Source: Saccharicrinis sp963677655 (GTDB taxonomy: Bacteria > Bacteroidota > Bacteroidia > Bacteroidales > Marinilabiliaceae). Taken from it: a stretch of DNA of 64,000 nucleotides. The stretch is from NCBI GenBank assembly GCA_963677655.1, contig OY782088.1; one strand, 5' to 3'. The notes under the pieces were generated by a model. The model was not told the DNA's origin. It made no database searches and worked only from the letters and a program-made list of their open reading frames with translations. Position 1 is the stretch's first letter, and each line of letters begins with the position of its first letter. The translations under genes and the position numbers were made by a program. This document shows positions 26,860-36,660 of this stretch, in pieces.

Positions 26860-27306
26860 AGTTCCTGTGTATATTTTAGTTTTATACAATTATCTAATTT
26901 TCAGAGTGATAATTTACTTTGTTAAATATTTATTAGAACTTGATAATTAATCTTATAAACACTCTAATTAATTATTTAACACATTATTAATATCTATATC
27001 ACTAATAGATTAAGAAATAATTTGTAAGTGCGATATTACAGCATATTTGTATGTAAAATTTACAATTAATGGTTAAGCGGAATTATTTCAGGGTGAACTA
27101 GGATTTTTATAAACACTACTTTCAAATATCACATACACACTTATATATACCTATACTTAAAGCATTTACACAATACAAACCCTACAATTATAGGGATCAT
27201 AAAATTTTCCCACTTCACCCCTTATTAATGCCATTTCCCTGTTAAGATTAAAGTCCATTTGTTATTGTGAACTTATTTTTACTCAACAATTCAATTTAAA
27301 ATAGTT
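26860..27306. other. Divergent intergenic region between polyP operon and Cthe_2159 gene
   Basis: 447 bases, AT-rich, flanked by start codons on both sides, so it should hold both promoters. I found no exact TAnnTTTG in either direction, no long inverted repeat and no open frame of note. Confidence 0.5.
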
Positions 27307-29046
27307 ATGTTAACATCAATAAGATTTAATTTATTGGCTCTTATTATTGTATTCTTATTAGGAGCCTGTGAACGAGATATTGATTCTGATTCAGAATCGG
27401 GAAGTAATAGTAATAGCAGCAGTAGTAGTAGTAGTAGTAGTAGTGACGACGATGATAATTACTCTGAATATTACGAAGAAGATTCAGATTATGAATGGGA
27501 TACATCTGACGTAACTACAATTGTATTTAGCGACAATACTGCTGAAATTACAGGTGAAGGTGCCACATTTGAAGATGGTATATTAACAGTAAGTACTGAA
27601 GGTAATTACTTATTTCAAGGAAATTTAGATGATGGAGAAATCCTTGTTTCGACGGATAATGAATCTGTGGTAAAACTTATACTTGACAACGTTAGTGTAA
27701 CATGTTCAGATAACCCTGCAATATATATTGAAAAATCTCTTCGCTCAATCATCATATTAAATGAAAATACAAGCAATACAGTTACTGATGGAAGTACATA
27801 TACTGATGAAGATGCTAATGCTGTTATTTTTTCAAAATCTGATTTACGATTGGCAGGTACTGGTTCTATTAACGTAACAGCAAATTACAAAGATGGTATA
27901 ACCAGTAAAGATGGTTTGGTAATAAATTCTGGAAATTATACGGTTAATGCTGCAGATGACGGAATTAGAGGGAAAGATTATTTGGTTATAAATAATGGAA
28001 CGTTTGATATCGATTCAGAAGGTGATGCTATAAAATCAGATAATGAAAACAGTGCATGTGGATATATTACAATTAATGATGCTGATTTTGATATTGACAC
28101 ATATGCCGATGGTATATACGCATATAACAACATCACAATTGTTGACGGAAATTTTGATATAACATGTAACGGAAGTGTAAATTCAAGTAAAGTATTAAAA
28201 GCAGGAAATACACTAACTGTTGAAAATGGAGAATTTACAATGAGCAGTATTGATGATGCAATTCACTCTGATAACTCTGTTTTAATTACAGATGGTGACT
28301 TTACTATTTCTTCAAGTGATGATGGTATACACGCTGATAAAGAATTACAAATTGATTATGGAACAATTGAAATTACTAAATCATATGAAGGTTTAGAAGC
28401 TGCCACAATTACAATAAACGATGGAGAAATTACATTAACTGCATCTGATGATGGTGTTAACGCTGCCGGATCAAGTAGTAATTACTTATACATTAATGGT
28501 GGAACCTTGATTGTATATGCTAGTGGTGATGGACTTGATATGAATGGTTCAGGTATAATGGAAGATGGAACCGTATTAGTGCATGGACCAACAAATAATG
28601 GTAATGGTGCATTAGACTATGATGGATCTTTTAAAGTAAATGGTGGATTCCTTATTGCAGCTGGTAGTTCTGGCATGGCAGAAGCTCCAAGTAGCAGTTC
28701 TTCTCAAAATAATACTATGATTTATTTAACCTCAAGTTATTCAGCAGGTACATTATTTCATCTAGAAGATAGTAATGGAAACGAGATTGTTACTTTTAGT
28801 CCTGAACATCAATATTCCTCTGTAACACTATCATCTTCAGATTTAAAATCAGGTTCTAGCTATTCAATCTATACCAATGGTAGTTCAACAGGTAATGAAA
28901 CAGGTGGTTTATATACCGATGGAGAATATACTCCAGGTAATTTATACACTACATTTACTGTTTCTGGTACTACAACAACTGTAGGAAGTTCCAATAGTGG
29001 TGGTGGCGGCGGTGGAAGAAGGTCAATATCTTCTACTGAAATTTGA
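27307..29046 (+). CDS. Cthe_2159-type carbohydrate-binding lipoprotein
   Basis: 579 residues. The lipobox FLLGACERD gives Cys21, followed by an acidic, Ser-rich linker (~25-65) with a run of about 12 serines. The core (~70-440) repeats ~20-residue turns such as KDGLVINSGNYTVNAADDGI, GDAIKSDNENSACGYITIND and DDGIHADKELQIDYGTIEI, the parallel beta-helix pattern of the Cthe_2159 family, whose acidic turns bind calcium. A Gly-rich C-terminal tail (SNSGGGGGGRRS) ends it. It should sit on the membrane surface. Such proteins are often encoded with VTC polymerases and DUF4956, as here (divergent). A following two-component pair may control it. Confidence 0.82.
   Translation: MLTSIRFNLLALIIVFLLGACERDIDSDSESGSNSNSSSSSSSSSSDDDDNYSEYYEEDSDYEWDTSDVTTIVFSDNTAEITGEGATFEDGILTVSTEGNYLFQGNLDDGEILVSTDNESVVKLILDNVSVTCSDNPAIYIEKSLRSIIILNENTSNTVTDGSTYTDEDANAVIFSKSDLRLAGTGSINVTANYKDGITSKDGLVINSGNYTVNAADDGIRGKDYLVINNGTFDIDSEGDAIKSDNENSACGYITINDADFDIDTYADGIYAYNNITIVDGNFDITCNGSVNSSKVLKAGNTLTVENGEFTMSSIDDAIHSDNSVLITDGDFTISSSDDGIHADKELQIDYGTIEITKSYEGLEAATITINDGEITLTASDDGVNAAGSSSNYLYINGGTLIVYASGDGLDMNGSGIMEDGTVLVHGPTNNGNGALDYDGSFKVNGGFLIAAGSSGMAEAPSSSSSQNNTMIYLTSSYSAGTLFHLEDSNGNEIVTFSPEHQYSSVTLSSSDLKSGSSYSIYTNGSSTGNETGGLYTDGEYTPGNLYTTFTVSGTTTTVGSSNSGGGGGGRRSISSTEI
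27415..27444 (+). repeat. In-frame trinucleotide (AGC)2(AGT)8 microsatellite
   Basis: Two AGC and eight AGT codons in a row encode serines in the lipoprotein linker. Slippage would change the linker length in whole codons without breaking the frame. Confidence 0.85.
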
Positions 29047-29133
29047 AGAGCACAACAAAGAATTAAAGAAGAAAATTATCTACAAAATTATCATCTTTGC
29101 ATTATCTATATATTAGGATTATTTTTGGTAGCA

Positions 29134-30408
29134 ATGAGTTTAAAGTATTTATATAAAACACAAATAATAAATATCGTTGTAGCTTTATTAATTGGTGTAT
29201 TTATTATATTCCCAGATGTATTAAGGTTATTAGATGAATCTTCTCCAGATAATCCTAATATACATACAAGAGAGCACTGGTTTAACAGCGAAATGTCTGA
29301 TAGACCAACACCCCCTGATAATGCTGATTTTAATAAAATGCCTCCTCCCCCTATGAATGAGGGAGGTTCAAATATATTTAAGGAAGGTAAATTCAATGAA
29401 GATCATCCTCCAATGAATGACCAAGGGTTTCCTCCAAAACTCATTGGAAAAAGAGATAGTTTTAAAGGGATTATTTTTGATTTTATATTTTTCTTAATTT
29501 TAATATGGTTATTATTAATAATAAATAATCCTGATCGACAAAAAAGAAATCCTATATATCATAGTATACCAATTAAAATAAGGCCTTATCTAATTGTATT
29601 TTCAACCTTATTAATTTGTTATATTGGAATATATATTAATTCTATAATTTCAATTCAAAATCCTTTTCAATTTCAATCTATACCTTTTTATTTAAATGGA
29701 ATAATTGTATTCAAAGGTATTTTTATTTTCGTTACAGTTACTTTGTTTAGTCAGTTATACCAACTGCTCAGCAAACAACAAAATATGCTCATTGAAAATG
29801 AAAAATTAAAAACAGAGAGTTTACAAAACCGTTTTGAAGCATTATCAGCTCAAATTAGCCCTCACTTTTTCTTTAATTCATTAAATTCATTGTCTGGTTT
29901 AGTGCGTGAAAAACAGAATAAAAAAGCACTTAAATTTATTAATGAAATCTCTAATCTTTTCAGATATATACTTAAAGGTAACTGGCAGGAATTAGTAACC
30001 TTAAAAGAAGAAATGTTCTTTTTAAAAGCATATCAATATTTATTGGATATCAAATATGAAGATAAATTGCATTTTGAGATATCAATTGATGAAGATATAG
30101 AATCAAAAGTTAAATTACCTGCATTATCATTACAACCTTTAATTGAAAACATTATCAAGCATAATGTAATAAGTGATGAATATCCTATGACAATTAAGGT
30201 TTACATTAGTGTTGATAATAAATTAACCGTTGAAAATCATTATCAGCCAAAATCCGGAAATCAGGTTTCAACCGGAATTGGATTAAGTAATTTAACTAAA
30301 CGTTATAGATATCTTGTAGGAGAAGAAATTAGTAAATATGTTTACGATAACAAATTTATCGTCGAACTTCCATTAACTAGTGTAATAAATGAAAGCAGTA
30401 ATAATTGA
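29134..30408 (+). CDS. LytS-like sensor histidine kinase
   Basis: 424 residues from ATG 29134 (a TTG three codons upstream is the only longer start). The first ~200 residues hold four membrane helices and a Pro-rich, Met-rich extracytoplasmic loop between helices 1 and 2 (PPDNADFNKMPPPPMNEG). A linker coiled coil (~215-240) leads to the His_kinase domain with phosphoacceptor His in QISPHFFFNSLN, followed by LPALSLQPLIENIIKHN (N box) and GIGLSNLTKRY (G box). It overlaps the response regulator gene by 20 bases, so the two are translationally coupled. The signal is unknown; the loop could bind a ligand or metal. Confidence 0.9.
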   Translation: MSLKYLYKTQIINIVVALLIGVFIIFPDVLRLLDESSPDNPNIHTREHWFNSEMSDRPTPPDNADFNKMPPPPMNEGGSNIFKEGKFNEDHPPMNDQGFPPKLIGKRDSFKGIIFDFIFFLILIWLLLIINNPDRQKRNPIYHSIPIKIRPYLIVFSTLLICYIGIYINSIISIQNPFQFQSIPFYLNGIIVFKGIFIFVTVTLFSQLYQLLSKQQNMLIENEKLKTESLQNRFEALSAQISPHFFFNSLNSLSGLVREKQNKKALKFINEISNLFRYILKGNWQELVTLKEEMFFLKAYQYLLDIKYEDKLHFEISIDEDIESKVKLPALSLQPLIENIIKHNVISDEYPMTIKVYISVDNKLTVENHYQPKSGNQVSTGIGLSNLTKRYRYLVGEEISKYVYDNKFIVELPLTSVINESSNN

Positions 30409-31144
30409 GGACGAAGTTGTTGCAGTTAAAAACTTAAAAGCTATACTTCAGGAATTAGAACCAGATCTTGAAGTTATAGCTGTATTGGATAGTATTCAAT
30501 CTTCGGTAAAATATTTTCAAAATAATGAATTACCTGATTTGGTATTTATGGATATTCAACTTGCAGATGGTGAATCCTTTACTATTTTTAAATCGGTTGA
30601 AATATCATGTCCGGTAATATTTACAACGGCATACGATAGTTATGCTTTAGAAGCATTTAAAGTAAATAGTATTGATTATTTACTAAAGCCTATTGAACCA
30701 GAAAACGTACAGCGTGCTTTAAATAAGCTTAAAAACTTTTCTAATACAGATTTAGAAAGTTATGCTAAAAGAATGAATAGTTTTATTGCTGAAACGAATG
30801 ATTACACCAAAACTCTGTTAATTAAGTATCGTGATAAATTAATTCCAATTCCAACAGCACAAATAGCATACTTCTATACTGAAAATGAAAATGTTATATT
30901 ACGCACATTAGAGGATGAAGAATGGCCTGTAGAATCATCATTAGATACCATAATGTCTAAATTAGATCCTTCTGAATTTTTTAGAGCTAACAGACAGTTT
31001 ATTATATCACATTGTGCAGTAAAAGAAGTAGTTGTATGGTTTGGCAATCGTCTTTCAATTAATTTAAAAGTACCTACTAAAGAGCGCATTATCGTTAGTA
31101 AAGCAAGAGTATCAGTATTTAAAAAGTGGTTAGTTAATAATTAA
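30389..31144 (+). CDS. LytTR-family response regulator
   Basis: 251 residues. A receiver domain (~1-120) has the phosphorylated Asp in LVFMDIQLADG and the conserved Lys in YLLKPIEP. The LytTR DNA-binding domain (~140-250) shows RYRDKLIPIPTAQIAYFYTENENVILRT and FFRANRQFIISHCAVKEV. It pairs with the histidine kinase whose gene overlaps its start. LytTR proteins bind direct repeats; a likely target is the adjacent lipoprotein/polyP locus or the operon at 31493, but this is inference. Confidence 0.92.
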   Translation: MKAVIIEDEVVAVKNLKAILQELEPDLEVIAVLDSIQSSVKYFQNNELPDLVFMDIQLADGESFTIFKSVEISCPVIFTTAYDSYALEAFKVNSIDYLLKPIEPENVQRALNKLKNFSNTDLESYAKRMNSFIAETNDYTKTLLIKYRDKLIPIPTAQIAYFYTENENVILRTLEDEEWPVESSLDTIMSKLDPSEFFRANRQFIISHCAVKEVVVWFGNRLSINLKVPTKERIIVSKARVSVFKKWLVNN

Positions 31145-31243
31145 AACAGCAATTTGCATTAGGGAATCTATATTAAATTCTTTAATACATTAATTGCATT
31201 ACAAGGAAATCATTAATTCAATTATACTTCAATATTCTAGTTT

Positions 31244-31280
31244 AAAGAGCTGTAATTTTAATTAATTACAGCTCTTTTTG
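31244..31280 (+). terminator. Rho-independent terminator after the LytTR pair
   Basis: AAAGAGCTGTAATT (31244-31257) pairs perfectly with AATTACAGCTCTTT (31264-31277), a 6-base loop followed by T. It separates the signalling pair from the uptake operon starting at 31493. Confidence 0.9.
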
Positions 31281-31436
31281 TTTATACATTATTGTAGATC
31301 ACCAAACATAAATCCTACATTTTTGTAAGATTGAATTTTTAGCACTATATGTTCGAAAAAAAAATTATGTGTTTGATTTACATTAAATAATCATACTTTT
31401 TCTACTTTTTGAGAATATTCTTATTACACAATGGCA

Positions 31437-31458
31437 CGTTATCTGTTTTGAGATAACG
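31437..31458. promoter_or_regulatory. Palindrome upstream of the nine-gene uptake operon
   Basis: CGTTATCT (31437-31444) and AGATAACG (31451-31458) are perfect inverted arms separated by 6 bases, centred about 45 bases before the first start codon of the operon at 31493. Position and symmetry fit an operator for a dimeric repressor; no Fur box consensus is recognisable. The rest of the 348-base gap from 31145 holds only the preceding terminator and AT-rich sequence. Confidence 0.45.
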
Positions 31459-31492
31459 AGAAAATTAGAATAAAATTTAAAGTATAACGATT

Positions 31493-32185
31493 ATGAAAAA
31501 GTATTTTTTACCACTCATCTTTTTAATATCAGTACTTTCTTCATGCGAAGAAGATAACACTGTAAAAACAATTGTTCAAGGCGATTATCCTGTTAAAGAG
31601 TATTATCTAGAACGTAATCCTAGTACTAATCCATGGGGTGCAGGGATGGATTTTGTACATAGTGAATGTAAATCATCAGAAACCTCCCTTGATTATGCAT
31701 ACATGGAAGAAACTGACGATTTTCCTTATGATATTAAATTCTATACTGTAAAAGCCTATTACTATGATGAAAATGATGATCTGAAAAATGAGGGATGTCC
31801 TGCTATGTTACTTTCTTCTGAAACACAAGGCTGTAATATAGGCGAAGGATTAGATTTTTTTACATCTCTTACTACTGTAACAGAAGATATGATAGATCAA
31901 TTAGTTTACGAAGATCAAATTGACTATTCTGATTTTAAAAATGAAACAACTGGTTTTTATGAAAGAGAAGATTTGTTTGCTGCTTTAGATAAATGCGTTA
32001 TTGGACGAGATTTTAGAAGTAATGTATTGGAAGTACCAGATGGTATGACGGAGGAAGAAGTTCAACCAGTCTACCTTATTAAAACCTCAGAAGGTTCGTA
32101 TGTAAAATTTATGGTAAGAACCTTCAAACCAGCTAAACCTAACGAAAAACAAACCCTAGTTCACTGGCAAGTCATAAACGAATAA
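31493..32185 (+). CDS. Surface lipoprotein, possibly HmuY-like
   Basis: 230 residues. The lipobox LISVLSSCEED places the lipidated Cys at 18. The C-terminal segment VYLIKTSEGSYVKFMVRTF followed by a HWQVI strand resembles the end of HmuY-type haem-binding lipoproteins of Bacteroidota. Five Cys besides the lipidated one (in SECKSS, EGCPAM, QGCNIG, DKCVIG and nearby) could form disulfides. It lies 13 bases upstream of a TonB receptor gene, the usual place for a ligand-capturing partner. The HmuY relation is tentative; the ligand may be haem, another metal complex or something else. Confidence 0.6.
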   Translation: MKKYFLPLIFLISVLSSCEEDNTVKTIVQGDYPVKEYYLERNPSTNPWGAGMDFVHSECKSSETSLDYAYMEETDDFPYDIKFYTVKAYYYDENDDLKNEGCPAMLLSSETQGCNIGEGLDFFTSLTTVTEDMIDQLVYEDQIDYSDFKNETTGFYEREDLFAALDKCVIGRDFRSNVLEVPDGMTEEEVQPVYLIKTSEGSYVKFMVRTFKPAKPNEKQTLVHWQVINE

Positions 32186-32198
32186 GAAATTAATAATT

Positions 32199-34460
32199 AT
32201 GCTTCGAATCCTGATTTTCACATTTTATTTTCTTGTGAGCGTTTATAGCTTAATTGCTCAAGAAGCCTTCCATGGTACTGTTTTAAATGCAAATGGAAAA
32301 GTTATTTCGTTTGCAACAGTATCAACAATTGATGGCTATGGAACAACATGTGATTCATTAGGAAACTTTGAATTGACAATTAAAGATTTCAAACGAGACA
32401 AAAAACTATTAATTAAATCCTTAGGATATAAAACAGATACATTTTTGTTAGCTAAACATATAACTAACCCAAAGTTTTTTTTAAATCCAGACCAATTCCA
32501 ACTTAACGAAGTTGCAGTGGTATCCCAACAATCCATTGGAAGCAAAAGCGCTGTTTCTGCCTTTTTTACTAACAAAAAGGAAATAACGCAATTAAATCCT
32601 CAAAATGTAAATCAGGTACTACAAACAAAGGCCGGTTTTACCAATAAATCTGGTTACCAGGCACCACTGACATTAAGAGGTATGTCTGGTAACCGGATTT
32701 TAGTATTACGCAACGGAAACAGGCGCTTTAGCTCATACCCTGCAGGTGTTATGTCACACACTATTAATGTGTATGATTTAGAACGTATTGAGATAGAAAA
32801 AGGTGCAGCTTCAGTAATTTATGGAGCAAGCTCAATGGGTGGTATTATAAATTTAATAGATAAATCACCCTTTAAACAAAATAAATTTAATGCTAAGATC
32901 ACTACAGGTTATGGCTCAATAAATAATGAAAAGAACCTTTTAAGCTGTGGGGGTTGGAGTAATGGTAAATTCGCTGTAAAAGCAGGATTTAGATACAGAA
33001 ATGCAGATGACTATAGATATCCGGATGGTTCAGTTGCGGAAAACAGCTTTTATACTGATAAAGACTTCTTTATAACAACAGGATATAAATTTTCAGAACT
33101 CGAAAATATTGTATTAAGTATTGATATTCATGATGGAGGACCATGGGGTAAACCAGTAGGATTTAATGGTACGCAATATATGCGAGTTCAAACTAAAAAA
33201 GAAAAATCAAATAACTATTCATTAAAATATACTAAAGGTAAATTTGGAATATTTAACAATACCGAAATTAATGGATTTTACTCTGATGAGAATCGAATAC
33301 TAGATAAAAAGTACTTCACAGCAGCAGGTTACAGACTTTCATATATTGAAACTACTTATTTTTCAGATTACTATTATGGTGCTCTTGCAAAAGGAAATAT
33401 AGAAGTAAACAATAATTATAAAATAACTACAGGTGCAGAAGTTTATAGTTTTTATATTTCTACTCCCACAGATTTTATCGACTATATTGAAAACATATCT
33501 AATGAAAACAGAGTAAGTCATAATGCGCATTCTATTTCATCAGGAATCTTCGTCAATAATGAATATAAATTTTCACGTGGAACCAAAGGAATTCTTGGAA
33601 TACGATACAACTACGCATCTGTATACGAAGGAGATGTGTATAGTACAGAACTAAGTGAAGGTAGAAATGATAAGAAAAGTGCAATTAGTGGAAACTTATC
33701 TCTTTTATTTAATATTCAACCCAAATCAAAGCTTAAATTAAATCTGGCCCGATCATTTAGAATGCCTGAAACTACAGAAATGTATACAGATAATTATACT
33801 TCAAACGGTATTCTGTTTGGAAATCCAGACCTGAAACCAGAATATTGTAACAGTCTGGATATAAGCTACCAATACAAAACAAAGTATATTAATTTTGAAT
33901 TGAGTCCATTTTGCTGGTTCATGAATAATATGATCACAAAAGAAGAAAAAAGAGGATTACCAGGAACAAACTATACATATGTAAATGTGGGTAAAACTCG
34001 AATGTTTGGTGGTGAAGCTAATCTAAATTTACAATACATTGGAATATTATCCAGTAATGACAAAATTGTAGCGCGTATAGGTATAGCCTATTTAAATGGC
34101 ACTGATATTACAGAAACTAAAGGCTTATTTAATGAAGGTGAACCACTTGATTACGTTCCTCCTTTTAACGTAAAAAGTGATATAAGCTACAATTTTGAAC
34201 TAAACGGTGATATAAAAATACATACAACAATAAGATCTGTCTATTATTCAGAGCAAAAACGTTTGGGCAACTATCAATATGCTACTCCTCAGTACGTTTT
34301 ATTAGGATGTAATATAGGTATGAATTTACCAAAATTTAAAACAAAACCATCTTTGAATATTGCTATTAATAACCTTTTGAATAAAGAGTATTACTGCTAT
34401 CAATCATATATTCCTAGTGAGGGACGTGATATTAGAGTTTTTTTAACCTTTAATTTTTAA
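32199..34460 (+). CDS. TonB-dependent outer-membrane receptor
   Basis: 753 residues. Order: signal peptide (~1-20), a carboxypeptidase-regulatory-like domain (~22-100, FHGTVLNANGKVISFATVSTIDGYG), a plug domain (~115-230: GYQAPLTLRGMSGNRILVLRNG, IEIEKGAASVIYGASSMGGIINL), and a 22-strand barrel (SFRMPETTEMYTDNY, FGNPDLKPEYCNSLDISYQ) ending in an aromatic strand (RVFLTFNF). It imports a scarce ligand across the outer membrane using TonB energy. The genes that follow encode a FecBCD-type importer, so a metal chelate, haem or corrinoid is likely. It is the second gene of the tight operon at 31493-41352. Confidence 0.92.
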   Translation: MLRILIFTFYFLVSVYSLIAQEAFHGTVLNANGKVISFATVSTIDGYGTTCDSLGNFELTIKDFKRDKKLLIKSLGYKTDTFLLAKHITNPKFFLNPDQFQLNEVAVVSQQSIGSKSAVSAFFTNKKEITQLNPQNVNQVLQTKAGFTNKSGYQAPLTLRGMSGNRILVLRNGNRRFSSYPAGVMSHTINVYDLERIEIEKGAASVIYGASSMGGIINLIDKSPFKQNKFNAKITTGYGSINNEKNLLSCGGWSNGKFAVKAGFRYRNADDYRYPDGSVAENSFYTDKDFFITTGYKFSELENIVLSIDIHDGGPWGKPVGFNGTQYMRVQTKKEKSNNYSLKYTKGKFGIFNNTEINGFYSDENRILDKKYFTAAGYRLSYIETTYFSDYYYGALAKGNIEVNNNYKITTGAEVYSFYISTPTDFIDYIENISNENRVSHNAHSISSGIFVNNEYKFSRGTKGILGIRYNYASVYEGDVYSTELSEGRNDKKSAISGNLSLLFNIQPKSKLKLNLARSFRMPETTEMYTDNYTSNGILFGNPDLKPEYCNSLDISYQYKTKYINFELSPFCWFMNNMITKEEKRGLPGTNYTYVNVGKTRMFGGEANLNLQYIGILSSNDKIVARIGIAYLNGTDITETKGLFNEGEPLDYVPPFNVKSDISYNFELNGDIKIHTTIRSVYYSEQKRLGNYQYATPQYVLLGCNIGMNLPKFKTKPSLNIAINNLLNKEYYCYQSYIPSEGRDIRVFLTFNF

Positions 34461-34463
34461 AAA

Positions 34464-35654
34464 ATGGATATACATGAAGAAACAAATATAAAAGAGCTTT
34501 TAAGGAGTATACCTGAATGCGCAGAACAGCTTCATTCTTTTAATAAACACATTAAAGATGAAACAACACTACAATTATTAGCTATTAGTGCAAACATACC
34601 TTTTAATGCATTAAAATATGGTTTGGAACGAACTATTAAAAGAGCAACTCAATATCCTTGTAATTATGCTAAAATGCATAGTAAATTAATAAAACCAGAA
34701 GCTGTAAATATTGCAGGATATGTAAACTTTTTATGGCAAAATGATTTTATTTCGGAATTAAAACGAAAAGCCAAAATTGAAGGTATTAACCTAAATATCA
34801 ATATTTTCCCTAAACATTCAAAAAAGGAATTTCAGAATTATTTAGCTGTTTGTCAATCAATTAATGATTTACCTGATATCCTCATTGGTAAAGGTTTTAG
34901 CTCATTAATGACTCAGCAGTTTATTGATAAATTTGTAAAGCCAGGTTATTATCAAAATTCGGCTTTTAATTTTAATAAAGGAAAAGTTTTTAGTAATACT
35001 AATATCATTGATAAAGAGCATTATTATCATCCTTTTGCTGTTGAAGAAATGGTAATGATACATGATAAAACCAAAGAGATTAACACTGACCTACCTGAAA
35101 AATGGAGTGATTTATTAACTCCAAATTTTGCAGGAACTATCATGCAAATGGGAAAAAATCAACGTGATCATTTTGGCTTTAATATGATGCTGCACTGGTT
35201 TGCTAAATATGGTGAAGAAGCTATAGCTAAATATGCCGAAAATGTAGAAGATAAGCAGCATTTTTCATACATCATTAAGAACATGGCAACTAACAATGAT
35301 GAAATGCTACCCATTAGTATAGTTCATCAATTTGCCAGTTTATTTGTCAGAAGTGATGCTCGTGATAAGGTTGAAATCATAAAAACTCAGGATGGAAATC
35401 CAATAACCTGTCATTTCTTTTTAGCTAAGAAAAATGCAAGTTTACAAGCAATTACAATGGCTAATCACCTATATAGCAAGGAAATAAAATCAATCATCGA
35501 AAAATGTGGAACTACTCATATTTCTTCAGATTCTCTGTTTTCAGGAAATAATAAATTTCAATGGGTTGGATGGGATAAATTAAGAACATTACCTCTACCT
35601 TATTTAAAAGAGCACCTGAGCGAAATAGCTTATCAAAATTATAAAACTGCTTAA
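34464..35654 (+). CDS. Cytosolic ABC-binding-protein-fold protein with N-terminal helical domain
   Basis: 396 residues with no signal peptide or lipobox: the start MDIHEETNIKELLRSIPEC is charged. Residues ~1-65 look like a small helical domain in the manner of DUF1858/ScdA N-terminal domains. The rest resembles class II iron-type solute-binding proteins (DILIGKGFSSLMTQQFIDKF, HPFAVEEMVMIHDKTKE, LPEKWSDLLTPNFAGTIMQMG). It is a paralogue of the gene at 38470; both share xPxKWSDxL and a C-terminal W-x-GWD-x-L. A solute-binding protein that stays in the cytosol is unusual. A role as an intracellular carrier for the imported ligand is inferred. Confidence 0.65.
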   Translation: MDIHEETNIKELLRSIPECAEQLHSFNKHIKDETTLQLLAISANIPFNALKYGLERTIKRATQYPCNYAKMHSKLIKPEAVNIAGYVNFLWQNDFISELKRKAKIEGINLNINIFPKHSKKEFQNYLAVCQSINDLPDILIGKGFSSLMTQQFIDKFVKPGYYQNSAFNFNKGKVFSNTNIIDKEHYYHPFAVEEMVMIHDKTKEINTDLPEKWSDLLTPNFAGTIMQMGKNQRDHFGFNMMLHWFAKYGEEAIAKYAENVEDKQHFSYIIKNMATNNDEMLPISIVHQFASLFVRSDARDKVEIIKTQDGNPITCHFFLAKKNASLQAITMANHLYSKEIKSIIEKCGTTHISSDSLFSGNNKFQWVGWDKLRTLPLPYLKEHLSEIAYQNYKTA

Positions 35655-35665
35655 ATTCTAGTAAA

Positions 35666-36655
35666 ATGAGAACTATAATTATTAGCATATTATTAATAGT
35701 AACACACTCAATATCTGCCAGAAATATCAAAGATATGGCAGGAAGAAATGTTACTATTCCTGACAATATTAATCGTATTTTGCCTTACGATTCAAAAACT
35801 TCTATCCTGTTATTTCCTGTAGCACAAAATATTATGTCAGCAAAGGCTATAATACCAGGAAGTAAAAAATTTAAATACATTTCGGATGAATACAATCAAT
35901 TACCTGAAGTTGATATCAAAAACATTGAAAGTGTTTTAATCTATAATCCTCAGATAATTATAGCAGGCACTTTTATTGAATCAGATAATTTTGATCGTTT
36001 TAATAAACTACAAAATCGCACTAAAATTCCTGTAGTTATGATTGATTTATCTATCACAAAACTACGTGATACTTATAAATTTTTAAGCAGTATTCTTCCT
36101 CAAAATGAAGCTTGTGAATTATGTATTACTTACCTAAATTCTATTTACAATCAGAGTGAAAATATAATGCGCGAAAATAAATCTCCTGAAATTGGAATAT
36201 ACTATACAATAGGAGGTTCCGGACTAATGACTGATCCTTCAGGTTCAAAACACACTGAAATATTAGACTATCTTAACTTAAATAATATAGCTAAAATTAG
36301 TTTACCCAATGGAGGTCATGCCAATGTAAACATGGAACAAATTATTGAATGGAATCCGGATTATATTTTTACAGCTGGTTTTAAGGCAGATAAAAATGCA
36401 TACATGAGTATAAAAAAAGGCAGTATTTGGCAAAACATAACTGCAGTAAAAAATAATAAGATTTATAAGGTTCCTTCTAAACCATTTGGATGGTTTGATC
36501 ATCCACCTACAGTAAATCGAATTCCTGGAGTAATATGGTTGAGTCATATTTTTTATAACCTATCTGAAGAACAAATGAAAACACAGATAAAAACCTTTTA
36601 TCATCTTTTTTATAAATACAAATTAACTGACCTAGAATTCAACTCATTATTTTAA
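35666..36655 (+). CDS. Periplasmic binding protein of a FecBCD-type importer
   Basis: 329 residues. A signal peptide ends near residue 18. The opening RNIKDMAGRNVTIPDNINRIL and later IIEWNPDYIFTAG and PFGWFDHPPTVNRIPGVIWL are typical of class III (BtuF/FepB type) binding proteins for iron chelates, haem or corrinoids. It should pick up the ligand delivered by the TonB receptor and pass it to the permease encoded 5 bases downstream. The GWFDHPPTVNR segment is a strong subfamily marker but does not reveal the ligand. Confidence 0.87.
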   Translation: MRTIIISILLIVTHSISARNIKDMAGRNVTIPDNINRILPYDSKTSILLFPVAQNIMSAKAIIPGSKKFKYISDEYNQLPEVDIKNIESVLIYNPQIIIAGTFIESDNFDRFNKLQNRTKIPVVMIDLSITKLRDTYKFLSSILPQNEACELCITYLNSIYNQSENIMRENKSPEIGIYYTIGGSGLMTDPSGSKHTEILDYLNLNNIAKISLPNGGHANVNMEQIIEWNPDYIFTAGFKADKNAYMSIKKGSIWQNITAVKNNKIYKVPSKPFGWFDHPPTVNRIPGVIWLSHIFYNLSEEQMKTQIKTFYHLFYKYKLTDLEFNSLF

Positions 36656-36660
36656 TATTA

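Noticed and set aside
33571..33583. TTTCACGTGGAAC inside the TonB receptor gene as a fourth parS site
   Set aside because: Only the core fits; three outer consensus bases differ and the palindrome is imperfect.
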